Shown piece by piece: positions 45,379-60,596 of a stretch of 64,000 nucleotides of DNA. Under the pieces are notes generated by a model. It was given only the letters and a program-made list of their open reading frames with translations. It was not told the origin of the DNA and ran no database searches. Positions within the stretch are counted from its first letter, which is position 1; the number at the start of each line of letters is the position of its first letter. A program made the position numbers and the translations under genes. Source of the DNA: Lysinibacter sp. HNR (lineage in GTDB: Bacteria; Actinomycetota; Actinomycetes; Actinomycetales; Microbacteriaceae); assembly GCF_029760935.1 (NCBI RefSeq), contig NZ_CP121684.1, positions 2,728,001 to 2,792,000 of the forward strand, given 5' to 3'.

Positions 45379-46112
45379 ACGACATTCACTCGGTCTCATT
45401 GACCGCCAAAAACCTGCACCTCTCCTTTGGTCACAATCACGTGCTGCGCGGAATCGACCTGCACGTGGGCAGAGGAGAAACGGCATCCGTTATTGGCCCC
45501 TCCGGTTCGGGAAAGTCCACTCTGCTGCGCGTGATGAATCGCCTGATCGAACCCGACCAGGGCGATATCCTGCTCGACGATCGCTCGATACTCAAGGATG
45601 ATCCCGATAAGCTGCGTCAGCGCATGGGCATGGTTTTTCAGCAGTTTAATCTCTTCCCCCACAAGACCGCCCTGCACAACATTACGCTCGCTCTGCGCAA
45701 GCTTCGTGGCATGTCGCGAGACGAGGCCGAGGCCGTGGCCCTGGAGCATCTCGATCTGGTCGGACTAAAGCACAAGGCGGAGGCCCGACCCGGCAACCTC
45801 TCCGGCGGGCAGCAGCAGCGTGTGGCCATCGCCCGCGCCCTCGCGATGAGCCCCGACATTATGTTCTTTGACGAGGCCACCTCCTCACTCGACCCCGAGT
45901 TGGTCAAGGGTGTGCTCGCGCTCATGGCCGATCTGGCGTCAACCGGCATGACCATGGTTGTGGTCACCCACGAGATGGGCTTTGCCCGGGGCGTCTCTCA
46001 TAGCGTGACCTTTATGGATGCCGGCGTTGTGGTGGAATCGGGACCTCCCGCGCAGATTTTTGAGTCTCCAGAAAGCCCGCGGTTACAGGCGTTCCTCTCG
46101 GACGTGCTATAG
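45375..46112 (+). CDS. Amino acid ABC transporter ATP-binding protein
   Basis: 245 residues of the GlnQ/HisP type: Walker [11 protein letters not shown]-loop [12 protein letters not shown], signature [15 protein letters not shown], Walker [17 protein letters not shown] and switch [14 protein letters not shown] start overlapping the permease stop by 4 bp. Last gene of the importer operon. Confidence 0.95.
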   Translation: MNDIHSVSLTAKNLHLSFGHNHVLRGIDLHVGRGETASVIGPSGSGKSTLLRVMNRLIEPDQGDILLDDRSILKDDPDKLRQRMGMVFQQFNLFPHKTALHNITLALRKLRGMSRDEAEAVALEHLDLVGLKHKAEARPGNLSGGQQQRVAIARALAMSPDIMFFDEATSSLDPELVKGVLALMADLASTGMTMVVVTHEMGFARGVSHSVTFMDAGVVVESGPPAQIFESPESPRLQAFLSDVL

Positions 46113-46306
46113 GCCCGGCCTCGACCAGAACTCAGCCCGCGGCACTCGGCGCACAAACACGGAGCCTTCCCGGATGTATCGCGTATCCGCCCTGAGCAGA
46201 ATTCCCAGTATTCTACACACTAGACGGGTAGAATTATGCTCGTTTGGAGACCAACCTCCGCCGCTGCCGAGACCCCTGTACGGGGTCCCCAAAGGAGTCA
46301 CGCTAC

Positions 46307-48382
46307 ATGCCCACACCCCCAACATCTGCCACACCGTTTCAGGTTGATCTCCGTGGCGTTGTTGACCTCCTCAGCCGCCATATTTACTCGAGTCCACGCG
46401 TTTTCTTACGTGAGCTTCTACAAAATGGGCGCGATGCCGTCTCGGCTCGCCACAAAGAGTTCCCGGACGCCCCGGCCGGCGTCCTCCAGATTATTCCCCT
46501 CGGAGTTGCTGCCGACGACGTCACGGACGCTGCCGACGACGTCACGGACGCTGCCGACGAGGTCACGGACTCAGCCCTCAACGGCATCGCGGGCGACGGC
46601 GCAAATACATTTGTGTTCCGCGATAACGGCATTGGCCTTACCCGGGCTGAGGCCGCCGATCTGCTCGCAACCGTGGGCCGCAGCTCAAAGCGCAACGCTA
46701 GCCCTACAAGCCGTGAGCCCCACCTCGGCGATACCTTCACTTCCATAGATGGCGGTCAACGCGACAGCGTCCTCAACATGAACCGCGACGACTACCTGGG
46801 TCAATTTGGTATCGGGCTGCTCAGCTGTTTTATGGTGGCCGACGCCATCACGGTGCGCAGTCGCTCCGCCCGCGGCGGGCTGCCTATCGAATGGGTTGGC
46901 AACGCCGACGGAACCTTCACCCTTCGCGAACTCACCGAGGAGGAAGCCGCGGGCCTTCCGGTGGGAACAGAAGTCCACCTCACCCCCAGGCCCCAGGACA
47001 CCTCGCTGCTTCAGGAACCGCAGGTTCTCACCCTGGCCCAAGATTTTGGTCAGTACCTCAACCTGGTGGTGCAGGTGGCCACGTCCTCCAGCCAAAACAG
47101 GTGGGTCACCCTCAACCAGGATCCTCTCTTTAGCTCTCCCTTCGAGCGTCCCAGCGAGGAACTTCTTGAGTTTGGAAAAGACCTCTTGGGAAAGCGCCCC
47201 CTTGACGCTATCGAGCTGGTTGTCCCGGGAACAGCAACACGCGGAACCGCGTTTGTGCTGCCCTTCAGCCCTCGCCCCGGCAGCCGACAGGCGCATCAGG
47301 CGTACCTGGGCGGCATGTTACTGAGCAAAAACGTTGACGATCTCCTCCCCGAGTGGGCCTTCTTTGTGCGCTGCGTCATCGATACCACGGGTCTGCAACC
47401 CACAGCCTCTCGCGAGTCGTTTGTAAAAAACGAACAGCTTGAGAAAACCCGCGAGGCCATTGGCTCGGCCGTGCGCCGCTGGATCATGCTTCTTGCCACC
47501 ACCGACCCGCACCGCCTGCAGGAGTTCATCCAGATTCATTCGCTCGGGCTTAAATCTCTTGCCGTACACGACGACGAACTGGCCCACGCTCTCATCGGAT
47601 GGCTCACCATTGAAACCTCTCTGGGCACCATGACCATCAACGACTTTGTGAGCGTTTACGGCACGCTGCGCTACACCGCCACGGTCGACGAGTTCCGGCA
47701 GCTCGCCCCCATCGCCTCCGTCAATAACCCCATCGTTAACGGCGGCTACATCTACGACAGCGACCTTCTGCGCCGACTCCCCCATGTGCTTGACGGTGTC
47801 ACGACCGAACAGGTCACCGTGGCGGGCGAACTCGACACGCTTGATTCCCCACCCCTCGCCGATCGCGAACGCGTGGTCGCCCTGGAAAACCGAGCGACCG
47901 CGCTTCTCACGGGTGTTGACACTCGCGTGTCGGTACGCACGTTTCACCCGCACGATCTTTCGGCGCTGTACGTGGCCGACCCGGCGGTGCTCCGTCGCAT
48001 CGAACGCAGCCGGGCCGCAACCATTGCCCCGGGCCTGTGGTCGCAGGTGGTCTCAACCGTCAATTCCCTCTTCACGGCCCAGGAAGACGACGAACCGGCC
48101 GCCGCGGATCAGGCCCAACTCTGCCTCAACTGGGCCAACCCCCTTACCCGCAAGCTTGCGGACATGAGTGACGAGGTTGTGTTCCAGCGCAGCATCCAGC
48201 TTCTCTACGTGCAGGCTCTTCTTGCGGGCCACAGGCCCCTGGGCAGCGCCGATCGAGCGATGCTCACCACCGCCATGTCAGACCTCATCCAACTGAGCGT
48301 TGGCCTCGACTGGGACGATAATAATCTGGATAACCCGGGCGGCACCAGCAACACACCTCCCCAGGAGACCCCCAATGAATAA
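46307..48382 (+). CDS. HSP90-family ATPase (HtpG-like)
   Basis: 691 residues from the ATG at 46307 (AAAGGAG upstream). The GHKL ATPase domain shows VFLRELLQNGRDAV (Glu36, Asn40), FRDNGIGLTRAEA and QFGIGLLSCFMVAD. The middle domain has FVRCVIDTTGLQPTASRESF, the normal HSP90 client/catalytic loop. A seven-residue acidic unit ADDVTDA occurs three times at 69-89, inside the ATPase domain. The gene overlaps the following TPR gene by 8 bp. In eukaryotes HSP90 works with TPR co-chaperones; here the coupling suggests a dedicated partner (inference). It is a divergent paralogue type, not the usual stand-alone HtpG. Confidence 0.9.
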   Translation: MPTPPTSATPFQVDLRGVVDLLSRHIYSSPRVFLRELLQNGRDAVSARHKEFPDAPAGVLQIIPLGVAADDVTDAADDVTDAADEVTDSALNGIAGDGANTFVFRDNGIGLTRAEAADLLATVGRSSKRNASPTSREPHLGDTFTSIDGGQRDSVLNMNRDDYLGQFGIGLLSCFMVADAITVRSRSARGGLPIEWVGNADGTFTLRELTEEEAAGLPVGTEVHLTPRPQDTSLLQEPQVLTLAQDFGQYLNLVVQVATSSSQNRWVTLNQDPLFSSPFERPSEELLEFGKDLLGKRPLDAIELVVPGTATRGTAFVLPFSPRPGSRQAHQAYLGGMLLSKNVDDLLPEWAFFVRCVIDTTGLQPTASRESFVKNEQLEKTREAIGSAVRRWIMLLATTDPHRLQEFIQIHSLGLKSLAVHDDELAHALIGWLTIETSLGTMTINDFVSVYGTLRYTATVDEFRQLAPIASVNNPIVNGGYIYDSDLLRRLPHVLDGVTTEQVTVAGELDTLDSPPLADRERVVALENRATALLTGVDTRVSVRTFHPHDLSALYVADPAVLRRIERSRAATIAPGLWSQVVSTVNSLFTAQEDDEPAAADQAQLCLNWANPLTRKLADMSDEVVFQRSIQLLYVQALLAGHRPLGSADRAMLTTAMSDLIQLSVGLDWDDNNLDNPGGTSNTPPQETPNE
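46511..46573 (+). repeat. 21-bp in-frame tandem repeat, three copies, inside the HSP90 gene
   Basis: Three adjacent 21-bp units starting GCCGACGACGTCACGGACGC encode ADDVTDA, ADDVTDA and ADEVTDS. The first two are identical. The length can change in steps of seven residues without loss of frame, which makes it a variable site. Confidence 0.85.
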
Positions 48383-51293
48383 CCCCTACGACGCCGACTA
48401 CCCCATCATCCACCAGATCGATCAGCTTCCCTACGGCCCCGAGTCGCGTGCGCTCATTGACCAGGCGATCCAGCAGGCAGAAGAGACCAACGATAACGTG
48501 TTGGGCTACGCGGCCCGTATGCGCCTGACCGAAACGGCCCACATGATGGGTGACACGGATGCCATGCTGAGTTCGTTTGGCTGGTGTCTGGGGATGCACG
48601 ACAGTGACCCCGTACAGTTTCCGCTCAGCACCGAAGCGGGAGAAGAGCTACTCTTCCACTACAAGTGGATGCCCGGCAGGCTCACCACAAACCCGGGCTT
48701 CAGCCTGCAGCAGATTGATGACATCCATCACGATATGGAGCGACGTTACCGCGAAGCGGGCGCCAGCCAAAACGGGGTGCTGCAATCCAAGTTTTCAACC
48801 GCGATGTACACCGGTCGTTTAGAGGATGCCCGTGCCCTGCAGGCCGCCCGCAACGCCACCGAAGAGGACGACTTCAGCCACTGCGCCGCCTGTGTGCGCA
48901 ACGAGGATGCCTGGTTCGCCCAGCTTGATGGCAACGAGGAAGAAGCCATCCGAATCTACGACGAGATCTTCGACAATAACCTCAGCTGCGGAGAGGAACC
49001 CGAAACAAGCGAGGGAGAGGTGCTGCTCCCCTACCTGCGGGCGGGTCGCTGGACGGATGCTCGAGCGGCGCACCTGCGTAGCTATCGTGTCGCCCGTTCC
49101 AGCCCGGACATGTTTAGCGTGGTTGCCAACTCACTTATCTTCTGCGCAATAACGGGCAACGAAGCGCGGGGCCTGGCGCTACTCGAACGCAATATTCACA
49201 ATCTAGCCAACGATCCGCTTAATCGTTCCGCTCACTTTGAAGGTCTTCTGGCTGTCGGGGTGCTCCTCGACGCGGTAACCGCCGCCGGATACGGTAGCGA
49301 GACTGTTCGCGGTGCAGAATCTCGTGCGCTCACAAACATCTGGGGAGAATCCCCCTCCGGCAACCCTGCCGCCCACGCACACCCCGAGGAGTCCCCCTCC
49401 AGCAACCCCTCCGCCGCTTCTCACCTCCCAGTGAGCGCCCAGGGAACGTTGTGGACTGCGGAGACTCTCGCTCCCGTAGCCTGGCGTGCCGCGGAAAAGC
49501 TAGCGGTCGAGTTTGATGCCCGCAATGGCAACGACTTCTTTACCCGCCGTCTAGTGGAAGCGCGGGCTCTTCGCGATGAGCACTACGATGTGCCCCTCGA
49601 TAACGACACCTTCCGCGCGCCGGAACCCACGGCGAACATCCCCACCACCGCTGAAGGGTGGTGCGAACGAGCCATCGTATTCCTCATGTCGGGAGAGGCT
49701 GACGCCGCCAAATCCGCAATCGAGGAGGGGCTCCGCCTTCCCATTGACGATAAGAGGGCCGCGCTTCTCGGCGCATCAATCAGGGTACAGCAGGCGCTAG
49801 GCAATCCCACCGGAGCCGAGGAGGCTCACAACCAGCGGGTAGCCGAGCTTCGCGCCTCGGGCCGCACCGGCACCGCGGATCTCGAGCAGCGCCTGGGGAT
49901 GTTTCTCTACGAGGACAACAATCCGCTGCGCGCCAATATTCTGCGTGACGAGCTAGAGAAGGCTCGCCAAAACGATAGTGACGACGAGGTGGTGGTTGAG
50001 CTTTTGGTCACCAATGCCGAGGCGGTGCTCACCGGCAACGACCGCTCCGCCTCTCTGGAGTGGGCTCACGGGCTGGTGAGCGAGGCGCTTACCCGCACCA
50101 CGGTATCCGACCCGCACGGAATTCAACCCTCTATTCGCCTCTTATACGCCCACCTTCTCCTGAACCTCAATCGTGTGGAGGAGGCTCTGGTCGAGTTGGA
50201 CGCGCTCACCGACAGCACCCAGCGCCCCCGTGTGCGGATTCCCGCGCTCACAATACGATCTCAGCTCTATGGTGCCACCAATAACGGTGATGCGGGTGCT
50301 GCCCTGGGCGACGAACTTATTTCTTTGCAAACGTCGTTTGGAAACCGAACGGGCACAATCACAGCGTGTATTCTCACAGCGTCTTTGCTGAGCAGCGCAA
50401 GCCGCAATGCCGAAGCCGCCCAACGTATCCGTTATGCGCTTACCCAGGCGAAGCTCGCGGAGTACTCCGATACCGCAGGTCTCAGTATGCTGCTCGGCCG
50501 TTACCTGCACTACTCGGGAGAACCGGATATTGCCCTGGAGCATCTTGATGAGGCATATCGTGCCATGCTCCAAAGCGATACCGACCCCGCTGTTCTTGCC
50601 GATATTCTCTACCTGATGGGGGAGGCTTCTCGTGCCATCGGCGAAGACGGGCTGGCCTTTGGCGCATGGCAGGAGGCCTGGGAAAATGCCACAGCCGCTG
50701 AAGACAACCCCCAGTTATTGAGAGTGGGCTTTGCCCTCGGCACGCTTCTCTCCCGATACAACAACGAGGACGCCCTCACTATTTTTGCCGCCACGGTTGA
50801 AACCGCTCGCGTGCTTGATGACCCTCAAACTCTTGCGATCGCACTCCAGCACCTCGGGGGCACCCAGGGTCAATTTGAACAGGAAGAGGGACTGACCTCT
50901 CTCGACGAGGCCCTCAGCATCGCCTCACAGCTTGAGTCCCCCTGGTTAGTGGCGGATATCACCGACACTAAAGCCCGTGTGCTTCACGCTCTCGAACGAG
51001 TGGAGGAGGCCGCAAGCCTGGCCCTGCAAGCAGCCGACGGATACGCAAGCGCGCTTGATGCCGATGCCGCCGCTCGCTCTGAACTTTTTGTTGCTCGCCT
51101 GCTCGCGGAAAAGTCTCGCTCCGACGAGGCTGCGGCCATGTATCAGTCTGCCAGGGAGCGGGTTTCGACAGAATCGGAAATATGGGTTACGGTCTCGCTC
51201 GAGCTTGCCGAGGCGCTTGAGGCGCTGGGCCGTCACAGTGAAGCCGCCGTAATCCGCGCAGAGGTAGACACACAGTCGTCATCTCGTGAGTGA
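48375..51293 (+). CDS. Large TPR-repeat protein translationally coupled to HSP90
   Basis: 972 residues from the ATG at 48375 (CAGGAG upstream), overlapping the HSP90 stop as ATGAATAA. It is almost entirely helical, with tetratricopeptide-like units from about residue 35 to the end. Examples are RLEDARALQAARNATE, EEAIRIYDEIFDNNL, DIALEHLDEAYRAM, EEGLTSLDEALSIASQLES and RSDEAAAMYQSARERV. A Pro/Ser-rich linker lies near residues 325-350. No signal peptide or membrane segment. It is the probable client-binding or co-chaperone partner of the HSP90 protein (inference). Confidence 0.82.
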   Translation: MNNPYDADYPIIHQIDQLPYGPESRALIDQAIQQAEETNDNVLGYAARMRLTETAHMMGDTDAMLSSFGWCLGMHDSDPVQFPLSTEAGEELLFHYKWMPGRLTTNPGFSLQQIDDIHHDMERRYREAGASQNGVLQSKFSTAMYTGRLEDARALQAARNATEEDDFSHCAACVRNEDAWFAQLDGNEEEAIRIYDEIFDNNLSCGEEPETSEGEVLLPYLRAGRWTDARAAHLRSYRVARSSPDMFSVVANSLIFCAITGNEARGLALLERNIHNLANDPLNRSAHFEGLLAVGVLLDAVTAAGYGSETVRGAESRALTNIWGESPSGNPAAHAHPEESPSSNPSAASHLPVSAQGTLWTAETLAPVAWRAAEKLAVEFDARNGNDFFTRRLVEARALRDEHYDVPLDNDTFRAPEPTANIPTTAEGWCERAIVFLMSGEADAAKSAIEEGLRLPIDDKRAALLGASIRVQQALGNPTGAEEAHNQRVAELRASGRTGTADLEQRLGMFLYEDNNPLRANILRDELEKARQNDSDDEVVVELLVTNAEAVLTGNDRSASLEWAHGLVSEALTRTTVSDPHGIQPSIRLLYAHLLLNLNRVEEALVELDALTDSTQRPRVRIPALTIRSQLYGATNNGDAGAALGDELISLQTSFGNRTGTITACILTASLLSSASRNAEAAQRIRYALTQAKLAEYSDTAGLSMLLGRYLHYSGEPDIALEHLDEAYRAMLQSDTDPAVLADILYLMGEASRAIGEDGLAFGAWQEAWENATAAEDNPQLLRVGFALGTLLSRYNNEDALTIFAATVETARVLDDPQTLAIALQHLGGTQGQFEQEEGLTSLDEALSIASQLESPWLVADITDTKARVLHALERVEEAASLALQAADGYASALDADAAARSELFVARLLAEKSRSDEAAAMYQSARERVSTESEIWVTVSLELAEALEALGRHSEAAVIRAEVDTQSSSRE

Positions 51294-51413
51294 GGTCGAC
51301 ACCCACCAGTGGGTGGTCTCTACTACCTGTCGAAGGAGACATCGATCAACCCGCACGGCTCCCGATACTGTTCTTATAAGGCATGATGGCGTGCGTGGCG
51401 ATGTGTCTATTCG

Positions 51414-51443
51414 GGCTGGTTGGGCCCTGGCTGGTTGGGCCCT
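51414..51443. repeat. 15-bp direct repeat in the gap after the TPR gene
   Basis: Two adjacent copies of GGCTGGTTGGGCCCT. The surrounding stretch 51294-51510 has no gene that I can support. Confidence 0.6.
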
Positions 51444-51510
51444 GCTTTCTTGTTATTCGGTTGCTGCTCGTTGGGAATAAGCACAGCAGGAAAATTATTT
51501 ACTCTTAAAC

Positions 51511-51551
51511 ACGTGAAGGGAATCCCTGTTTACTCGGGATTCCCTTCACGT
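51511..51551. terminator. Terminator hairpin at the end of the rRNA operon
   Basis: A perfect 16-bp inverted repeat (ACGTGAAGGGAATCCC and its complement) with a 9-base loop, ending ten bases from the 5S gene. On the plus strand it is followed by TTAATTTTT and on the minus strand by a weaker T-rich stretch. It likely stops the rRNA transcript and possibly the TPR transcript from the other side. Confidence 0.85.
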
Positions 51552-51561
51552 TTAATTTTTG

Positions 51562-51679
51562 TTCGGCGGTGTCCTACTCTCCCACACGGTCCCCCGTGCA
51601 GTACCATCGGCGCTGTGAGCCTTAGCTTCCGGGTTCGGAATGTCACCGGGCGTTTCCCTCACGCTATAACCACCGAAAC
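51562..51679 (-). rRNA. rrf: 5S ribosomal RNA
   Basis: About 118 bases, read on the minus strand from GTTTCGGTGGTTATAGCG to GGACACCGCCGAAC. It contains the conserved CCGAACCCGGAAG and the closing helix. Third gene of the operon. Confidence 0.95.
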
Positions 51680-51892
51680 ACTCGTGATACAACCAACCAC
51701 CCACACCCCCACACACAAGGAAGAGGGGCGGGTTCTGGAGTAATCAACAACATGTTCCAATCACACATTATTTACTTACATCAGTTCTTGATCGTCTATC
51801 AAGAACCACAAAGTGGACGCACACAACACACAACAATAACTGTCTTACACAACCCCACCACCACCATAAAATACAGGCGGGGTGAGTAAAGA

Positions 51893-57117
<5,225 letters not shown>

Positions 57118-57380
57118 TGCATAAAAAGCAACAACCCCACCACCCACACAAGTGAACAGCACAGCTGCGCTAAACATAAAACAACACCACACACCCCCAC
57201 AACAGCGAAAGCATGCAGCATCACGAGTTCAAAACTGACACACAAATCAAAAACTGACTTGCATAATCAAATAAATAAACCAAAAAGTCCCCACAACACA
57301 CACCACAACCAACCACAACGATCAGCCACAGCACATGCCACAGAAACCAAAAAATTGGCATATAACATTAGTGCACACTA

Positions 57381-57395
57381 TTGAGTTCTCAAAGA
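57381..57395 (-). promoter_or_regulatory. rRNA leader processing/antitermination box
   Basis: TCTTTGAGAACTCAA on the minus strand. The same type of box recurs in the 16S-23S spacer. In actinobacterial rRNA leaders such boxes take part in antitermination and in pairing for RNase III cleavage. The rest of 57118-57450 is leader RNA without coding features. Confidence 0.6.
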
Positions 57396-57452
57396 CCAGA
57401 CACACCACAACCAGCGAGATTTTTCAACCTGCCAGCCCCGGGCAACTTCTCT

Positions 57453-57481
57453 AGCTTACTACTTGCTCATCTGGCTGTCAA
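57453..57481 (-). promoter_or_regulatory. rRNA operon promoter
   Basis: On the minus strand: TTGACA at 57481-57476, a 17-base spacer, and TAAGCT at 57458-57453. This is the classical actinobacterial rRNA promoter form. Transcription would start near 57445. An AT-rich stretch at 57490-57530 could be an UP-like element. The 57540-57717 stretch shows no gene. Confidence 0.8.
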
Positions 57482-57717
57482 ATCAAGAAAACCGCATTTT
57501 TAGAATTAGAAATAGCGATTTGATTTTGAGCCAGTGAACCCTAGAAAACTAGGGGAATACCATTATTGCACAGGTTCTTTCATTATGTGAAGAGGCAAAT
57601 GTAACTACACAGGAAACTAAAAAGAGATCCCGCTCCACCACTCTCTCAATCAGTCCGTGGCGTCTCTCACCAAAAGGGCAACAAAGACAATCACAGGCCC
57701 ACCAGCGGTTTCATTAG

Positions 57718-58137
57718 TTACTTCCGAGGTGCCTCGGCAGCTCTTTGGGCAGTGCACTCAGGGCAGAGACCAAAAACATCAACGACGTGATGAGCACTAG
57801 TGAAACCGTTCTCCGATGCGACACTCTGTGCCCACGACTCCACATCATTGGCCGCAATCTCAACCGTCTTACCGCACTGCCGACAGATCAAGTGGTGGTG
57901 GTGCGTAGTGGTGTCACACGCACGATACAGGCTTTCCCCCTCGGGCGACTGTAGAGAGTCGGCATCTCCCACTGAGGCCAGGTCAGCCAGCGCGCGGTAT
58001 ACCGTAGCTAAGCCAATGGGAGAACCACCGTCACGAAGAGTCGCGTGCAGCGTTTGCGCACTGACAAAACCACTTTCAGAATCAAGGGCCGCTCGCACTG
58101 CCTCACGCTGCCACGTATTCCTTTTGACTACTGCCAC
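57718..58137 (-). CDS. zur: Fur-family metalloregulator, probable Zur
   Basis: 139 residues from the GTG at 58137 (GGGAGGAAAA directly before it); this start overlaps the permease stop by 35 bp. The winged helix is SAQTLHATLRDGGSPIGLATVYRALADL. Metal sites are THHHHLICRQCGKTVEI and GLCPECT, two CxxC pairs forming the structural zinc site, plus the HHVVDVFG histidines. Its place as the last gene of a zinc importer operon indicates Zur rather than Fur. It presumably represses the operon at the dyad at 61787. Confidence 0.9.
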   Translation of the reverse strand: MAVVKRNTWQREAVRAALDSESGFVSAQTLHATLRDGGSPIGLATVYRALADLASVGDADSLQSPEGESLYRACDTTTHHHHLICRQCGKTVEIAANDVESWAQSVASENGFTSAHHVVDVFGLCPECTAQRAAEAPRK

Positions 58138-58942
58138 TTTTCCTCCCGCTTCCACGGTACCGCCTGAGGCGGTCAAAAGCCACTGCCAGAATAAAGATGC
58201 AAGATGCCGTAAGCGCTATGGAACCTCCAGCAGCAATAGAAAAAATGCGTGACGCCCAGAGACCACCAACCCCCGACACCACACCAAACACAACCGCAAG
58301 AGGAATAATCCATTCAACTCGATTGACAAGAAGCCTTGCACTCGCAGCCGGACCGGCAATAAGCGCGATGGAGAGAATGGACCCCACGGCAGGCATCGCC
58401 ACCACCACGGTCAATGCGATAAGCCCGAGAGCAAGCGCATCAATCAACATCGGCTTAAAGCCGGCAACCCGATAACCCAAAGGATCAAAGCTGGAAAACA
58501 AGAGTTGTTTTCCAGCCACCACCAGGACAACCAGGGCAAGAACAAGCGTGAATGAGGTGGCCACAATCTCCTGAGAAGAAATTGTGAGAATTGAGCCCAC
58601 CAGGAAAGTATCCACCTGTATCGGCATCCCTCTATTGAGTGATTGCAGAAGGGAGCCCAGCGCAAACCCAAACGTGAGAACGATCCCGGCAGCAACCTGG
58701 CTCCCCTGGCGATGCACACGCGACACCCCCAACATAATCAGCACCAGAACAATGCTGAACACGGCCGCGCCGAGTAGAACGCTCAAACCAAGAAGCGCCG
58801 CAATAACGCCCCCGGGGAACGTCGCATGAGTAAGAGCAACCGTAAAAAAAGCTCGTTTGCGCAGCAGCATAATCGGCCCGACAATTCCGCAGAGGCAACC
58901 GAGAAGGGCAGCCTGTAGAAGCGCATATTCAAAAAATCCCAC
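58103..58942 (-). CDS. znuB: Zinc/metal ABC transporter permease (ZnuB type)
   Basis: 279 residues, about eight membrane segments. MLRKRAFFTVALTHATFPGGVIAA near the start, and SILSIALIAGPAASARLLV near residue 190, are family marks. It is the second of two permease genes in the operon, three bases after the first. The C-terminal RRYRGSGRKSGSSQKEY is a basic cytoplasmic tail. Confidence 0.9.
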   Translation of the reverse strand: MGFFEYALLQAALLGCLCGIVGPIMLLRKRAFFTVALTHATFPGGVIAALLGLSVLLGAAVFSIVLVLIMLGVSRVHRQGSQVAAGIVLTFGFALGSLLQSLNRGMPIQVDTFLVGSILTISSQEIVATSFTLVLALVVLVVAGKQLLFSSFDPLGYRVAGFKPMLIDALALGLIALTVVVAMPAVGSILSIALIAGPAASARLLVNRVEWIIPLAVVFGVVSGVGGLWASRIFSIAAGGSIALTASCIFILAVAFDRLRRYRGSGRKSGSSQKEYVAA

Positions 58943-58945
58943 GAC

Positions 58946-59821
58946 CTACCCCTCCCGTTTCAAAGCTGCACGAACACCACTGCGGAGAATAACCAGGTGA
59001 CTCAACAAAACAACCGCGTAGATCGCGATCAAAACAATAACGATGACCGAACCCGGAGAGGGGGTGAGTCCATAGGACACAGAGGCGTGAAAACTGACGA
59101 GCAACCCCAACCACCCGGAAACCCCGGCAACCACCAGCGCAATCGGGGTGAGCAGCCCCAACCTGGTCGTCATTAAGCGAGCAATCGCCACTGGAACAAT
59201 CAGGAAAGCAAGTACAAGAAGGTTACCTAGAGCCTGCGATCCGGCCACAACAAGAAACGCCACTGAACAGTTAAGAAGAAGCTCCGCGGGAAGAACGCGA
59301 TAGCCGGATGTTCGAAACCCGGATCGATCAAACGAGAGAAATAACTGCCTGCGCCAGGTAAGCCCCACCAGAAGAATCGCAAAGGCACTAATAATTATGA
59401 TTTGCCATAGTTGAGAAACCGTGACGGTAAGGACAGCACCAAAAAGCAATTGTTCTAGTTGGCTCACATAGTTGGTCCCCCGAGAGACAATCACAACACC
59501 GAGGCTAAAACTTCCCGCAAGAACCACGGCAATAGCCGCATCAGACCCCACCCCTCGACGACTCACCACCGTGAGAATTGCGGCCGCGATAACGCCCGCA
59601 ACCAGGGCACCCGGCAAGAGCGCGTCGGTTCCTCCCACGACAAAACCCACCACCAAGCCGGGAAAAACCGAGTGCACCAGACCGTCACTGATGAACTCTA
59701 AACTGCGCAGGTTGATAAACAGCCCCACAACACCGCTTGCCGCGGCAAGAACCAAAATAGTAATGAGGGCCCTCAGCATAAAGGGGTAAGAAAAAGGCTC
59801 GAGAAAAAAAGTGAAGTCCAC
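58946..59821 (-). CDS. Zinc/metal ABC transporter permease (ZnuB type, first copy)
   Basis: 291 residues from a GTG at 59821 (start uncertain; an ATG at 59779 is possible; longer readings run into the ATPase gene). Marks: LRSLEFISDGLVHSVFPGLVVGF and LLVLAFLIVPVAIARLM. Two related but different permeases in one operon suggest a heterodimeric channel, as in AztB/MntCD-like systems. Confidence 0.85.
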   Translation of the reverse strand: MDFTFFLEPFSYPFMLRALITILVLAAASGVVGLFINLRSLEFISDGLVHSVFPGLVVGFVVGGTDALLPGALVAGVIAAAILTVVSRRGVGSDAAIAVVLAGSFSLGVVIVSRGTNYVSQLEQLLFGAVLTVTVSQLWQIIIISAFAILLVGLTWRRQLFLSFDRSGFRTSGYRVLPAELLLNCSVAFLVVAGSQALGNLLVLAFLIVPVAIARLMTTRLGLLTPIALVVAGVSGWLGLLVSFHASVSYGLTPSPGSVIVIVLIAIYAVVLLSHLVILRSGVRAALKREG

Positions 59822-59825
59822 AACG

Positions 59826-60596
59826 TTATCCGTGCTCGTGTGTGGCCGGAACAATGCTGTGATCATCAACGTGCACGATGGTGTTTTTAAACGTCTCCTC
59901 CACCAGCGCAATGCGAAGAGTCTCTTCGACCGGGCCGTAAGCAATAAGGGTGCGGTTCAAAAGCATGACCCTGGTACAGACCTCCCTGGCCAGCTGTAGA
60001 TCGTGAGTGGACGTAACAATCGTGACCCCCTCGTCTCTCAGAGCATTGAGGGTCGAAAGAAGCGCCGTGCGATTAGTCTGGTCTAGTCCGTTAAAGGGCT
60101 CATCCAACAACAGCAGTTGCGGTTGTGTTGTCAGCGCACGAGCCAACAGGCCGCGCTGCTGTTGCCCACCGGAAAGTTCACCAAAGCGATGGCCCGCCAG
60201 ATGACTTAGCCCAACCTTTTCAAGAGCATCGGTAACTAGTTTTTTATCGATCTTGCCCGGCCAGCGCAACATTCCCAGCGAACGATAGCGACCCATCGCA
60301 ACAACCTGGCGAAGACTAATGGGAAACTCACGATCAACCTCGGTGAGTTGCGCCAGATAACCCACACGCGGCAGTGCGTAGCGTGGGGAACCACCCAGAA
60401 CGCGAAGCTCTCCCCCAACCAATGAGACAAGGCCAAGAACCCCCTTCAACAGGGTTGATTTACCCGAACCATTGGGACCCACAAGGGCCACCGCTTCTCC
60501 CCGCTGAATGGTGGCTGTCACACCGTGAAGTTGGGGCGCGCCTCCGTAGGAGAAGGACGCATCGCTCAGATGAACTGCCGGTTCTTGTGCACTCAC
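59826..60596 (-). CDS. znuC: Zinc/metal ABC transporter ATP-binding protein
   Basis: 256 residues from the GTG at 60596, which overlaps the binding-protein stop by 4 bp. Walker A is GPNGSGKST, signature [15 protein letters not shown], Walker B LLLLDEPFNGLD and switch STHDLQLAREV. It ends in a histidine-containing tail (HVDDHSIVPATHEHG), which may bind metal. Confidence 0.92.
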   Translation of the reverse strand: MSAQEPAVHLSDASFSYGGAPQLHGVTATIQRGEAVALVGPNGSGKSTLLKGVLGLVSLVGGELRVLGGSPRYALPRVGYLAQLTEVDREFPISLRQVVAMGRYRSLGMLRWPGKIDKKLVTDALEKVGLSHLAGHRFGELSGGQQQRGLLARALTTQPQLLLLDEPFNGLDQTNRTALLSTLNALRDEGVTIVTSTHDLQLAREVCTRVMLLNRTLIAYGPVEETLRIALVEETFKNTIVHVDDHSIVPATHEHG

